Positions 36,001 through 43,131 of a DNA stretch of 64,000 bases are shown here, one piece after another. The notes under the pieces are model-generated. The model worked only from the letters and a program-made list of their open reading frames with translations. It was not told the DNA's origin and made no database searches. The DNA lies in assembly GCA_017410455.1 (NCBI GenBank), contig JAFQQT010000017.1, forward strand, positions 124,001 through 188,000, in the 5' to 3' direction. The DNA is from Clostridia bacterium (GTDB taxonomy: Bacteria > Bacillota > Clostridia > Christensenellales > Aristaeellaceae). A program made the translations under genes and the position numbers. Positions within the stretch are counted from its first letter, which is position 1. Each line of letters starts with the position of its first letter.

Positions 36001-39000
36001 GGCGACCATCTACCTCCCTACGGCTGAAAACGAATGGGAAGGCGTCTTCGAAGGGTTGCCCAAGACCGATCTGGATGGCAAGCCGTATGAGTACTACATC
36101 GTCGAAGGCACGTCCAACGGCATGTCGGACTATGTTGTTACCTACGACCCGGCGGGCAGCAGCTCCACGCAGTCTGCGACGCTGGCGGATGGTCAGGAAG
36201 TGACCGTTACCAACCAGCTTCAGCAGAAGAGTATTAAGATCAACGTCATGAAGCGCTGGACCTCCGGTTCCACCGCCAAGGACGTGACCATCAACCTCTA
36301 CCGCTACATCGTGACCGCAGATGGCACGAAGGTCGTCGATCCGACCTACACGAACGCGCTGACATTCGCAGCAGGGGACACGGCGACCTACCAGACCGTG
36401 GCCAACCTGCCCGACTACGGCACGTTCCAGAAGGACGGCACGACCTACGAGGGTGATTTCCACTACTTCGTCGAGGAGCAGAACATCACCGAGGATTACA
36501 CGGTCACTTACTCCAACGACGACGGCACGACCACGGTCGTCAACCCGCAGGACGCCTCCCTGAACAAGGATGGCAACCTGCGCGTCATCAACCACGAGCG
36601 TGCCAAGCTCGAAGTCTTCAAGAACTGGAACCTGACGAACGCCACCCAGGCGGACAGCATCAGCTTTGATCTGTACCGCAAGGAAATTCCGGCCAGCGCC
36701 ATCGACGACGGTACCGGCGAAACGGAATTCGTGGACGTCACCTTCCGCATCGTCGTCATGAACTCCTACACGGGTTCTGACGGCCAGACGGTGACGGAAG
36801 AGGCGCTGCTCTCCAGCGTCACCAAGACGTTCCGCAAGGGCGCCCATGTCGTATGGAAGCCCACCTGGTCGTCCGACTGGACATGGCATCCCATTTCCAG
36901 CTCGCCGCCCCAGAGTGTGGTCTACAAGACCCAAAGCGGTACCAGCACCCCCATCGTCTTTGATACCTCCGCCGACAACGACAATGCCAGCCCATACGAA
37001 TACACCTTCGATGCGGGCTACATGGTCGAAAACGGCACGGTTACCTGGACGACGGACAACTGGTACCAGAACGGCGGCGCGGACAACGGCAGCTGGTCTC
37101 ACAGCTTCACGGTCGACGGCATTGCCGAGGCCAGCACCTTCAACCTCCGGGCGGCTACCCGCGCGGTGGACGATGATGTGGTGAATGTCGGCCGCTTCAC
37201 GCTCAATGACGGCACAAGCGACATGCAGACTGCCACCATGACCATCGGCAGCGAGACCTACACCTACGAGATCCATGACGGCGACTGGAGCATGCTGTTC
37301 TACGACCTGCCGGTCTGGAGCGAGGACGGGGAGTCCGCCTACGTGTACTATGTGGAGGAGCCGACGACGGATTACCTCGTCAGCTACACCAACAACGGCG
37401 GCGTGCAGTCGGGCGAGATCACCATCACCAACAGCGACAAGGAAACGGAGATTGCCGAGGTCACGGTCGTGAAGGCCTACGCCGAGGGCAGCCCGAGCAC
37501 TCCCGCTGTGGAGGTGGAGCTCTACCGCAGCGTTACCAACGAGGATAAGAGCAAGACCTACATCGAGCGCGTCGGCACCGCAACCCTGAACGCTGATAAC
37601 GGTTGGACCTTCACCTGGAAGGATCTGCTCCGTGGCGGCACCATCACCCAGGAGGGCACGTCCATCATGGGTGACTACACCTACTTCGTGCAGGAGGTCG
37701 TCCCCGCGGGCTTCACAGCCACCTACAGCACGTCCGATGGCGTGGTCGGCTTCACCGACAACGGTGAGCTGCTGCAAGGTACCGTGACCATCACCAATAC
37801 TCCCAAGACCGGCCTGACGGTCAAGAAGGTCTGGAACACCACCCAGGCTGACGAGATCGAGTTCGCGCTCAAGCGGACCGAGACCGTGACAGGGGACACC
37901 TCCGGCATGGAGACGGTGACCATCGAATTCCAGATGGTGATCGACTACGAGTGGGAGGATAAAGCTACCGGTATCTGGTATCCCGATCGAAAGATTCTGG
38001 AAACCCATACCGAAACCTTCCTCAAGGGCGCGACAGTCATCTGGAAGCCCACTTGGACGAATGGTACCGACGATTGGCATCCGACTACGGGCGTCATTAC
38101 CTACAACGGTAATGTGGTCCAGTACAAAGACCCGGTCAACAATGTCGATCAGTACACGTACTCCTTCTTCCTGGGGCAGGTTAATGAGAGTGGTAAGGTT
38201 ATCTGGGCAATGGATAACTGGTTCAACTCTTACGAGCCTCTGAAGCGTAGCTGGACGCATGCTTTCAATAAGAATGCGGGCAATACGCTGAATACCTACA
38301 CGCTGAATGCAGACAACAACTGGCAGATGACCTTCTACGACCTGCCCAATGCGAGCACCGACGGCCTCTATGCCTACGGCTATGAGGTAGAGGAGCTGAC
38401 GGAGGGCTACGGCGTTACATACAACTACGACACGAAGACGAATGAAGTGACCAAGGAGATCGAGGGTACGATTACGATTACCAACTCGGTCAAGCCTCCG
38501 GAAACGACTTTCGTTTCTGTGGAAAAGAAGTATGTCACCACCGAAGAGAACCCGCCAGAGGTTACGGTCCGTCTGTATAGGCGTATCACCGAGACACGCA
38601 CCAACGCGAGCGGTGAAAAGTTCGACGTCACGCTGGAAGAGCTGGTTCCGAACTCCGAACAGAAGCTGAATGCAGGCAACAACTGGAAGTACACCTGGAA
38701 TGGCCTGCTCTGCAACGGTACGATCGAAAAGGATGGCGATTCGGTTTCCGGTCGCTACGCTTTCAGGATTGAGGAAGTCGTGCCCGATGGGTACGAAGCC
38801 AGCTATGACCGCGAAGACGGCAAGGTGTTCAATGCTGGCACTTTGACCATTACCAACACGGAAGTGACCGAGGTCACAGTCGAGAAGGCCTGGGCGAATC
38901 AGGATCCCTCGACTGCACCGGCGATTCAGTTCAACCTGATTCAGAAGGCCATCCCGACAACAACCAGCGACTACGATACCAACGAATATGTTACGGTGAC

Positions 39001-42000
39001 CTTCATCATGAAGGATAGCACCTGGAACAACCAGTACAACATCGTAACCAGGAAGTTTGTGAAGGGCTCTTACGTCACATGGACGCCTAGCACGAACAGC
39101 CAGTATTGGTGTCCGTCGCAGATTGGCTGGGATAATGCCTCCAACTCAGCGATTACGGATCTGAACGTCGTGACAATTGAGTCTGAGGGCGGATCTGGCA
39201 CATTCGAAGTGACGCTGACGAATACGTGGAACAATGGTAGGCATTACTATCCGATTACTGTCGGCACTGTGAATGAAGATACAACGGTGACGTGGGTAAC
39301 GAAGAATGTCTTTGGTAACAACACTGGTGAAGACGGTGTCTATTATCACTGGCAGAACACCTTTACCCCTGACAGCAAGGATGGCACATACGAGCCTGTC
39401 AACGTGACTTACAGCAATGTGGATGGTAGCCCCTTCACATTGAGCACTGCCAACGATTGGCACATGACCATTGGTAATTTGCCAGTCATTCGTGCAGATG
39501 GCCTCTACAGGTATGAATACCTTGTCGAGGAAATGGAGCCGGCGGGCTTTGATGTGACGTACAACAACAATACTGGTATCCTCGAAGGTACGATCACCAT
39601 TAATAATGCACGTCCTCTGATCACGGTATCGGTCGTGAAGCAGTATGCTGAGGGCAGCAGCACCACCCCTGCGGTGGATGTGGAGCTGGTTCGCAGCATT
39701 ACGCAGAATGGCACGACGCTGGAAGAGGTCGTGGGCACCGTTAACCTGAGCGCCTCCAACAGCTGGCGGAACACGTGGGGTAACCTGCAGCAGTCCGGCA
39801 GCATCACGGTGGACGGCGTGACGGTTGGCGGCGAGTACACCTACTACGTGCGCGAGAAGGTCCCGCTGGGCTTCTCCGTTTCCTACAGCCCGAATGAGGA
39901 TGGCTCCGCGCCGCTCAATGGCACGGTCACCATCACCAACACCGAGCAGTCCCAGCTGAAGGTTGAGAAGGTCTGGGGCGACGGCGCTGAGGAACAGGAG
40001 GTTCAGTTCAAGCTGTGGCGTCGGCGCACGGAGAACACCATGTGCGTGAAGTGCGGCGGCGAAACCTCTCACCTGATGGCTTGCGGCCACTTCTCCTGCC
40101 AGAGCGACGATCTGACCCATGAGGCGTGTGCGAGCTGCGGCAAGTACCTGTGCAATGGTAAGAACCACAGCGACTGCTCCATCTGCGGCAAGGCTCTGTG
40201 TCTGGATGTCCATAGCGAGTGCAAGCTCTGCGAGCACTGCGGCGGGAACCCCAACGAGGGCAGCCACGGCGACGCGGCCTGCGGCATCTCCGGCCACTAC
40301 GAGTGCGACGACGCTGACCACAGCGCAGCCGCCTGCGGCACCTCCGGCCACTACGAGTGCGACGACGCTGACCACAGCGCAGCCGCCTGCGGCACCTCCG
40401 GCCACTACGAGTGCGACGACGCTGACCACAGCGCAGCCGCCTGCGGCACCTCCGGCCACTACAACTGCGACAACACCGACCACGGCAAGCAGACCTGCGG
40501 CAGCCACTACAAGTGCGCGAACGACGGCCTGAACCACAGCTGGTGCAGCCTGTGCAACAACTGGAGCTGTAACGGCAGCCAGCATGGCGAGGGCGTGTGT
40601 AATGGTACGAGCACAACAACATGCCAGTACTGCAATCAGACCATCAATTCGGGTGACGAAGCACGCCACACGAATATGGCGAGCTGCGGTACACACCGTC
40701 AGTGCCAGAGCGGCGACCACAATCTTGCAGCCTGCGGTCAGCACTACAAGTGTGCAGACGGCTACACGGATGCAGCGCATGCAACCTGCACCTGCGGCCA
40801 GAGCTATGTTTGCCAGAGCGGGCATAGTGATTGTAGCAGTTCCTCTGGTGGGGAAGTAAGCGGCGAGACTGTAGCCGTAGTCTTTGAGGTCTACGACAAA
40901 CAGTATAGCTGGGGGAGTGATTATCTCAAGGATACAGTCACTGTGAATATCCCGCTTAATGCAACGGTTACCTGGTCGATTGAGATTAAGGGATGCGGCT
41001 CAACGAGTCAGCTTAGCAATGCATGTGAGTTGTTTGGTGGCTGGACGTTTGTCACGTCGATGAGTTCGTTGGGCGATGCGACTACGGTTGTCATCAACTT
41101 CACGGCAAGCAGGGCGGGGACTGTTAGGTATTACATGGAATACAACAGTCAGGCTTGGACACCTACTCAGTCGGTGTCCTACGCCTCCGCCGCCACCCTC
41201 TCCCTCCGCTCCACCACCCGCAGCAGTACCACCATCCCTGTCCGCCTCACCAGCACCTCCCGTGCCTCCGAGGTCGTCGATACCACCGGCGCCACCGACA
41301 TGGGCACCTACGTGCTGAACGCGGAGAATGGCTGGGAGTACATCTTCTACGAGCTGCCCCGGTACTCCACCGACGGCAAGTACGCCTACGAGTACTTCGT
41401 GCAGGAAATCACCGAGGGCTACGATGTCAGCTACACCAACAACGCTGGCATCAATGAAGGCGCGATCATCATCACCAACAACAAGCATGTGCCCACCACC
41501 ACGGACGTGCGGGTCAACAAGACCTGGGTGGACGAGAGCGGCAACGCTTACATGCTCACGAAGGAGACGATCCGCTACTTCAAGCTCTTCAACGGCACGG
41601 AGGACATCACGACCTCCGCGACCAGCATCGATGGTGCAACGCTGGCAGGGGAGTACATCCTCCTGACAACGCCGCTGCTCAAGTATCAGGCCTCCTTCAC
41701 CGTGAAGAACCTCCCCATCGGCGGCAGCTACTCCGTCAAGGAGTACGTCCTGGTGGATGGCACATACACGGAAGTGGCGGACTACGTGAGCCAGACCAAC
41801 GGCTACATCATCGACGTTACCAACAAGCTCACGGACGTTACGGTCAACAAGACCTGGGCGCCCATGAGCGACAGCAGCAGCACTTACAGCAGACCCGCGG
41901 TCACCTTCGAACTGTGGCGCACCTACGCAGGCGGCGCCCACGAGATGGTGGAATCCAAGGTGCTCAACAGCGGTGCAACGTCCCTCACCTGGGATATGCT

Positions 42001-43030
42001 GCCCCTCACGGTCGATGGAACGACCCCCTACACCTACTACGTCAAGGAGCAGCTCCCGGCTGGCTTCATCGCTGGCAATGAGGGCAGCGTTGACGTGGCG
42101 CATGGTGGCTCCGGCACCATCACCAACACCCCGACGGAACTCAAGGTCGAAAAGGCGTGGACCATGCTTAACGGCACGGCCATCACCCCGGCTGACGATA
42201 CCGTCATCTACTACAAGCTCATGCGCCAGAAGGTCACGATCTCTGGTGATACGGAAACCATGGTGGGCGACGCGGAGGCCTACAGCTCCACCGTGTTCAC
42301 GCTGACTGGTGCGGCAAGCTGGAAGGCAACGCACGCGCTGCTCCCGCTCTACTGGACGGACAGCACGACCGGTAACTCCGGCGAGTACCGTTACTACGTT
42401 GTGGAAACCGACGCCAACGGCAGCGAGATCTACGCGCAGTATTCCACCACGAGCGTGGATGTGTCCACCCTGCAAACCATCACCATCACCAACACGCAGA
42501 CGGCCATCACCGTCCGCAAGGTCTGGAGCGTCAACGGCGGTTCGCTGCCGGAGACCCTCCCGGAGATCGAGCTGCAGCTGCGCTACACCCACACGATGGG
42601 CGTGAAGGACAGCAGCGACCCCGTGGTTGACACGGTGAAGCTGACGGCCGACACCCCGGGCGTGACGGTGACGCGCGACAATGCGGGCAACGTCTTCTGG
42701 ACGTACAAGTGGGATGAGCTCGCGACCCATGATATCGTTGTTGGCGAAGCGAAGGCGCGCTACTACTATGTGGTCGAAACGGCTGAACCCGAGTTCTTCC
42801 GCTATGTGACGGATGGCGATGTGAACAACCTCGGCATCACGGGCGCGATCAACGACCAGATCATCGAGATCAAGAACGAGCTGATCACCTACGAGCTGCC
42901 CGAAACCGGCGGTGCCGGTACCACCCCGTATACTGTGTGCGGTCTGCTGATGCTCGCATCGGCCCTGGCGGCACTCATGTATATAGAAGTTGCACGTAAG
43001 AAGCAATGGGGGGAGGGACGAGAGAGCTGA
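27032..43030 (+). CDS. Giant LPXTG-anchored CnaB-repeat surface protein (5332 aa)
   Basis: A 5332-residue adhesin or pilus tip protein. Order: signal anchor at about 24-48; 13 His-rich units (HxHxxxCY type, about 55-353); a TAEP stalk of about 66 repeats (370-632); a second Cys/His block (650-720); collagen-binding/isopeptide-type domains (about 720-1940, with VKVTKTDGSY-like joints); a SpaA-like domain (about 1950-2085); then about 19 CnaB domains to about 5285, each starting VxVxKxW and ending ITITNT; LPETGG near 5289, hydrophobic helix and RKKQWGEGRES tail. One CnaB domain holds a Cys/His-rich insertion (4337-4607). The protein would be sortase-anchored, stiffened by isopeptide bonds. GTG start with AAGGGAGG about 11 bases upstream. 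The uninterrupted length argues against assembly error. Confidence 0.9.
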   Translation: MSEEILVRAEEYLTRRRNRTRLMRAVTAMALVVAMMTSYVLMLPGLTLESEIYCGHVEHAHTPACYTLDLTCTQEEREPSETASKLLQCTFRPHQHTDACRAPDGSIACGISTSYWHQHSDLCYDAAGNLVCTLANNPRHRHTDACYEQIATLSCTVPEAPGHVHTDDCYSIDWNAEPTCGLIANPGHIHTDACSTTTYELVCGQEEATATDLGGHVHSDACYRAVTVSTCTLAGGEGAHEHGASCYPVSAEPTCGLELGEGGHAHDENCYTYERGDLVCEKLHEHDGNCYDPETGYVICGQLYVIEHNHSAYCLRNVTAIDEGHAHGESCYTRVYTCGLDEHAHTAECYVDPTPEVTPTEPVPTTNIEPTVEPTVEPTAEPTAEPTAEPTAEPTAEPTVEPTAEPTAEPTAEPTAEPTAEPTAAPTAEPTAEPTAEPTAEPTAEPTAEPTAEPTAEPTAEPTAEPTAEPTAEPTAEPTAEPTAEPTAEPTAEPTAEPTAEPTAEPTAEPTAEPTAEPTAEPTAEPTAEPTAEPTAEPTAEPTAEPTAEPTAEPTAEPTVEPTAEPTAEPTAEPTAEPTAEPTAEPTAEPTAEPTVEPTAEPTAEPTAEPTAEPTAEPTAEPTAEPTAEPTATPTLAPSLEAVKPGYSCGLSEHVHDEACCDESGALICGYENEHTHTVDCVCGCGKDEHYHVDACYDEAGEIICGVEEHRHTLACALNATDRITATEVDNSFAPYIAESKWNVADGVSIKDGSDVVYDPESDSFTTTLQVNFAIPNYVLRGYTYWNGWYWVSVPAQQEFTYLLPSQIKVSDSMLDKPFAITSPDGATIEGTFYIRKTDDGRLYLDIEFSDEYVRTASAGYSMPGWPVNQTPYSQGNISFGCSIGSEAAQDDGSIYIEFTQEDVLEIPPEDIEYPDNETATAHIATEKKGSYVREGNKLYYTVLVHSEKGTPDFVHIDDKLTIEKVLVSSVGIPTVKSYTSTWNGYGWDKNGDEATVNMVSGGKAEMTDTTGAYKTEIGPAHAGMKLHLPQIDDPGENQRFTYEITYEIDLNDLGFEYNGSFTNEVKAKSETSPENKVEASASSNVGIYIDSLSKVGSYDQSKDQIKWSITVNGSYQDIAGAVLTDQMFTTITQEDAPGNIVVKDANGNVLSDGNGFQINYADGKVSSIEFFGTSMEDGVEVNRNKYIIEYYTTPTSSSSEYTETNDVKLEKDGVDTSETGGAYVKRDLRIYKQNTGAAMDGTDRIIDWKSGFTVFDSGLNEDLVITDTLSGENHYMTAEQIAALYNQIQGQPWFSTGANGLMTVTYTDADGNEKTVNAADVTTAVQQGLTTYADCKFTAFTYTIYKNKLPADYNGQQIEITYQSTADTAGLNGTATYSNGWGVGNSNTGANHTYTYTEIIKVDKLNYWDGNDELTFTTTTGIVEWHINVTMDKQYETMTITDTLPAQTKLDSLKIGPYGDTVVELANPDYDETSSTPINLVVSSYSYHEQALLVSGTYTPSTGVIVLNVSRNPDVYDASLDGGFGSGETFKVKVYAQLKDEYIKNLDEGEQLSVGRITNDVHVSTNEGDYGDDEHSYNITAEGTAKVTKTDGSYNGNDSWVNNQTGELTWRVNVTQNDDFEYLEIVDTLPEGVELTSILLGRNRATSATYDADATPDADGNIPLTFTVSDQDTGVAYTGTYNPTTRKVTIRVEASTDGKSSEVFGSGKTMTVIYYCQVAEDLMPDTENGEYTVNLGKLTNTVDVKTEQGTYGSDSQGQTVTIEKPKPITDTVGKNHTWTPSMNLLEYSIDLNPTAADLDPSKNMLTVTDKLTFVNQPSYYDRELTLIKSSVKLYYADYDANGNPITDENGRLVKGVEVPYSDWTMAYSSNVYENDWQQSDCTMVLTVPDERALILEYDYRVSMNYVPGWDNRLYINNTVSITGYEEENHSSSWEDKWEEYNAGGIVSTEKSFSVVKFDASNHAKLIEGAEFTVYEYVANTNEWIELAKYVTDGNGNLMVQWQQSDEDVQYKENTAYKIIETQPAMGYILDPTAEPHYFYWANANVTTSSLPDNWASEYSPRELVTNPGHVEIDNIRKTTSVSVEKIWDVEDQSKIPSTLTVHLKRYAVPVDVWEAHPEYNHGLSADMVSVVGDLKTTSTNNTHPSFSVMCYAGSTVSFDLTINKDWTTENWGQAEPVFNNLPEGATVTRTVVGSDVVYHYEMVVTETVNLDGYFEYVYGGIWGSDWNWDIPTFTNVTVTVDTGEGGLNDAPYSDELDQYRDRNYTNTMTLTQAGNWEGLWENLDLVGTDANGNEVHYKYYIVEDLPSGFAGTIVGGSSDISGSFTITNEYDESRTELTAVKVVKIWQDADGNVIDPLLDSVEVRLYQKDELTGKEIVYPYKGFATTVLNDATNWEFYFRDLPYGTWDKDGNVTMLYSYRIEEVTKDPSFVTQIIAVNAAGVEVLDDNFNGSTVTIINAQRHKVSVTVHKEFESTEGHDHTDCNVTVQLDRYVLTQDGYILDGTHTPVTQVLSADNNWSYTWEQLDDADLEGNAYQYRVTETLVNGVPVAECGYIPVYSSNDGSIPNDGEMTITNMLPDELEVTKAWVDINGTPIDAPAGASVTMELRRTTVHQVDPLSAQSRAYNPMLDPGTAVDELVTTFTLNAGCDWKTVFVNLPAESLSGEAYHYYVKEVAVEGYTTTYEGNYTSSDGEITVRNTRENTEITYIRINKIWTDVNGATITPDGYSAVYFKLYEDGTDITGNLDAQTNGVTPVDRYIEVKAEDGWTITVNGLEEGKTYKIVEYLKKGTVYTEILAATYAPQEGPTGTSFNATNRLTEITVEKVWLDVNGKELTMSSDKAIVLELYCRRYGESEPIYLFDVALPIEQDDGTFLWSRTVKDLTAGPADAPITYYFVEKDVPAGFDVSYAHTSLDGVTQTLAGTSGVSNGTITVTNTQEDVSFSLKKVWKDKSGNEMEPPTGVSIAFHLMRRGTGSLTNEDGSVTPIDETMATIYLPTAENEWEGVFEGLPKTDLDGKPYEYYIVEGTSNGMSDYVVTYDPAGSSSTQSATLADGQEVTVTNQLQQKSIKINVMKRWTSGSTAKDVTINLYRYIVTADGTKVVDPTYTNALTFAAGDTATYQTVANLPDYGTFQKDGTTYEGDFHYFVEEQNITEDYTVTYSNDDGTTTVVNPQDASLNKDGNLRVINHERAKLEVFKNWNLTNATQADSISFDLYRKEIPASAIDDGTGETEFVDVTFRIVVMNSYTGSDGQTVTEEALLSSVTKTFRKGAHVVWKPTWSSDWTWHPISSSPPQSVVYKTQSGTSTPIVFDTSADNDNASPYEYTFDAGYMVENGTVTWTTDNWYQNGGADNGSWSHSFTVDGIAEASTFNLRAATRAVDDDVVNVGRFTLNDGTSDMQTATMTIGSETYTYEIHDGDWSMLFYDLPVWSEDGESAYVYYVEEPTTDYLVSYTNNGGVQSGEITITNSDKETEIAEVTVVKAYAEGSPSTPAVEVELYRSVTNEDKSKTYIERVGTATLNADNGWTFTWKDLLRGGTITQEGTSIMGDYTYFVQEVVPAGFTATYSTSDGVVGFTDNGELLQGTVTITNTPKTGLTVKKVWNTTQADEIEFALKRTETVTGDTSGMETVTIEFQMVIDYEWEDKATGIWYPDRKILETHTETFLKGATVIWKPTWTNGTDDWHPTTGVITYNGNVVQYKDPVNNVDQYTYSFFLGQVNESGKVIWAMDNWFNSYEPLKRSWTHAFNKNAGNTLNTYTLNADNNWQMTFYDLPNASTDGLYAYGYEVEELTEGYGVTYNYDTKTNEVTKEIEGTITITNSVKPPETTFVSVEKKYVTTEENPPEVTVRLYRRITETRTNASGEKFDVTLEELVPNSEQKLNAGNNWKYTWNGLLCNGTIEKDGDSVSGRYAFRIEEVVPDGYEASYDREDGKVFNAGTLTITNTEVTEVTVEKAWANQDPSTAPAIQFNLIQKAIPTTTSDYDTNEYVTVTFIMKDSTWNNQYNIVTRKFVKGSYVTWTPSTNSQYWCPSQIGWDNASNSAITDLNVVTIESEGGSGTFEVTLTNTWNNGRHYYPITVGTVNEDTTVTWVTKNVFGNNTGEDGVYYHWQNTFTPDSKDGTYEPVNVTYSNVDGSPFTLSTANDWHMTIGNLPVIRADGLYRYEYLVEEMEPAGFDVTYNNNTGILEGTITINNARPLITVSVVKQYAEGSSTTPAVDVELVRSITQNGTTLEEVVGTVNLSASNSWRNTWGNLQQSGSITVDGVTVGGEYTYYVREKVPLGFSVSYSPNEDGSAPLNGTVTITNTEQSQLKVEKVWGDGAEEQEVQFKLWRRRTENTMCVKCGGETSHLMACGHFSCQSDDLTHEACASCGKYLCNGKNHSDCSICGKALCLDVHSECKLCEHCGGNPNEGSHGDAACGISGHYECDDADHSAAACGTSGHYECDDADHSAAACGTSGHYECDDADHSAAACGTSGHYNCDNTDHGKQTCGSHYKCANDGLNHSWCSLCNNWSCNGSQHGEGVCNGTSTTTCQYCNQTINSGDEARHTNMASCGTHRQCQSGDHNLAACGQHYKCADGYTDAAHATCTCGQSYVCQSGHSDCSSSSGGEVSGETVAVVFEVYDKQYSWGSDYLKDTVTVNIPLNATVTWSIEIKGCGSTSQLSNACELFGGWTFVTSMSSLGDATTVVINFTASRAGTVRYYMEYNSQAWTPTQSVSYASAATLSLRSTTRSSTTIPVRLTSTSRASEVVDTTGATDMGTYVLNAENGWEYIFYELPRYSTDGKYAYEYFVQEITEGYDVSYTNNAGINEGAIIITNNKHVPTTTDVRVNKTWVDESGNAYMLTKETIRYFKLFNGTEDITTSATSIDGATLAGEYILLTTPLLKYQASFTVKNLPIGGSYSVKEYVLVDGTYTEVADYVSQTNGYIIDVTNKLTDVTVNKTWAPMSDSSSTYSRPAVTFELWRTYAGGAHEMVESKVLNSGATSLTWDMLPLTVDGTTPYTYYVKEQLPAGFIAGNEGSVDVAHGGSGTITNTPTELKVEKAWTMLNGTAITPADDTVIYYKLMRQKVTISGDTETMVGDAEAYSSTVFTLTGAASWKATHALLPLYWTDSTTGNSGEYRYYVVETDANGSEIYAQYSTTSVDVSTLQTITITNTQTAITVRKVWSVNGGSLPETLPEIELQLRYTHTMGVKDSSDPVVDTVKLTADTPGVTVTRDNAGNVFWTYKWDELATHDIVVGEAKARYYYVVETAEPEFFRYVTDGDVNNLGITGAINDQIIEIKNELITYELPETGGAGTTPYTVCGLLMLASALAALMYIEVARKKQWGEGRES
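27563..27577. repeat. 15-bp palindrome variant CCGACTTGCGGTCTG (copy 6, in giant gene)
   Basis: Reads in frame as PTCGL within a Cys/His unit of the giant protein. Same 15 bases as copy 7, preceded by CGCAGAA. Confidence 0.7.
27788..27802. repeat. 15-bp palindrome variant CCGACTTGCGGTCTG (copy 7, in giant gene)
   Basis: Second in-gene copy, again with the CGCAGAA prefix and again encoding AEPTCGL, 225 bases after copy 6. Confidence 0.7.
28140..28932 (+). repeat. 12-bp tandem repeat encoding the TAEP stalk
   Basis: About 66 in-frame copies of a 12-base unit, consensus ACGGCYGARCCC, with a few TVEP and TAAP variants. Codon third positions vary among units, so the array is old enough to have drifted but still keeps long near-identical blocks. 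It is prone to slippage and its length likely differs between strains. Confidence 0.97.
40277..40492 (+). repeat. 54-bp tandem repeat in the Cys/His-rich module
   Basis: Four consecutive 54-base units (40277, 40331, 40385, 40439). The first three are almost identical (one base change, ATC to ACC); the fourth has diverged. Each encodes 18 residues with the pattern ACGTSGHYECDDADHSAA, two Cys and two His per unit. Confidence 0.95.
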
Positions 43031-43048
43031 TTACACTGGTTAGCCCTC

Positions 43049-43072
43049 GGAAGCCCGAACCCCGGCGCTTCC
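43049..43072 (+). other. Hairpin in the spacer between giant gene and major pilin
   Basis: GGAAGC/GCTTCC arms with an inner CCG/CGG. No T tract follows, so it is more likely an mRNA processing or stability element than a terminator. I see no clear promoter in this 101-base spacer. Confidence 0.4.
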
Positions 43073-43131
43073 CTCAGTTTCCACGTCACACTGTTCACTC
43101 AACGACAAAACAAAATCAAGGAGAGAAAACC

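Noticed and set aside
26858-38260. A 3800-codon open frame antisense to the giant CnaB gene
   Set aside because: It mirrors the codon bias of the real gene in a GC-rich, repetitive sequence; it has low-complexity Gly/Arg and His/Val composition, no ribosome site and no domain pattern.
40277-40492. CRISPR-like direct repeats
   Set aside because: 54-base units are directly abutting and in frame inside a Cys/His-rich protein module.
39146-40825. Antisense frame across the Cys/His module
   Set aside because: Ala/Val-rich low-complexity shadow of the tandem repeats, no start signal.
27032-43030. Assembly artefact producing an over-long gene
   Set aside because: The frame stays open across 16 kb with coherent domain order, a single N-terminal signal and a proper LPETGG end, so a chimera or frameshift is unlikely; repeat copy number may still be off.
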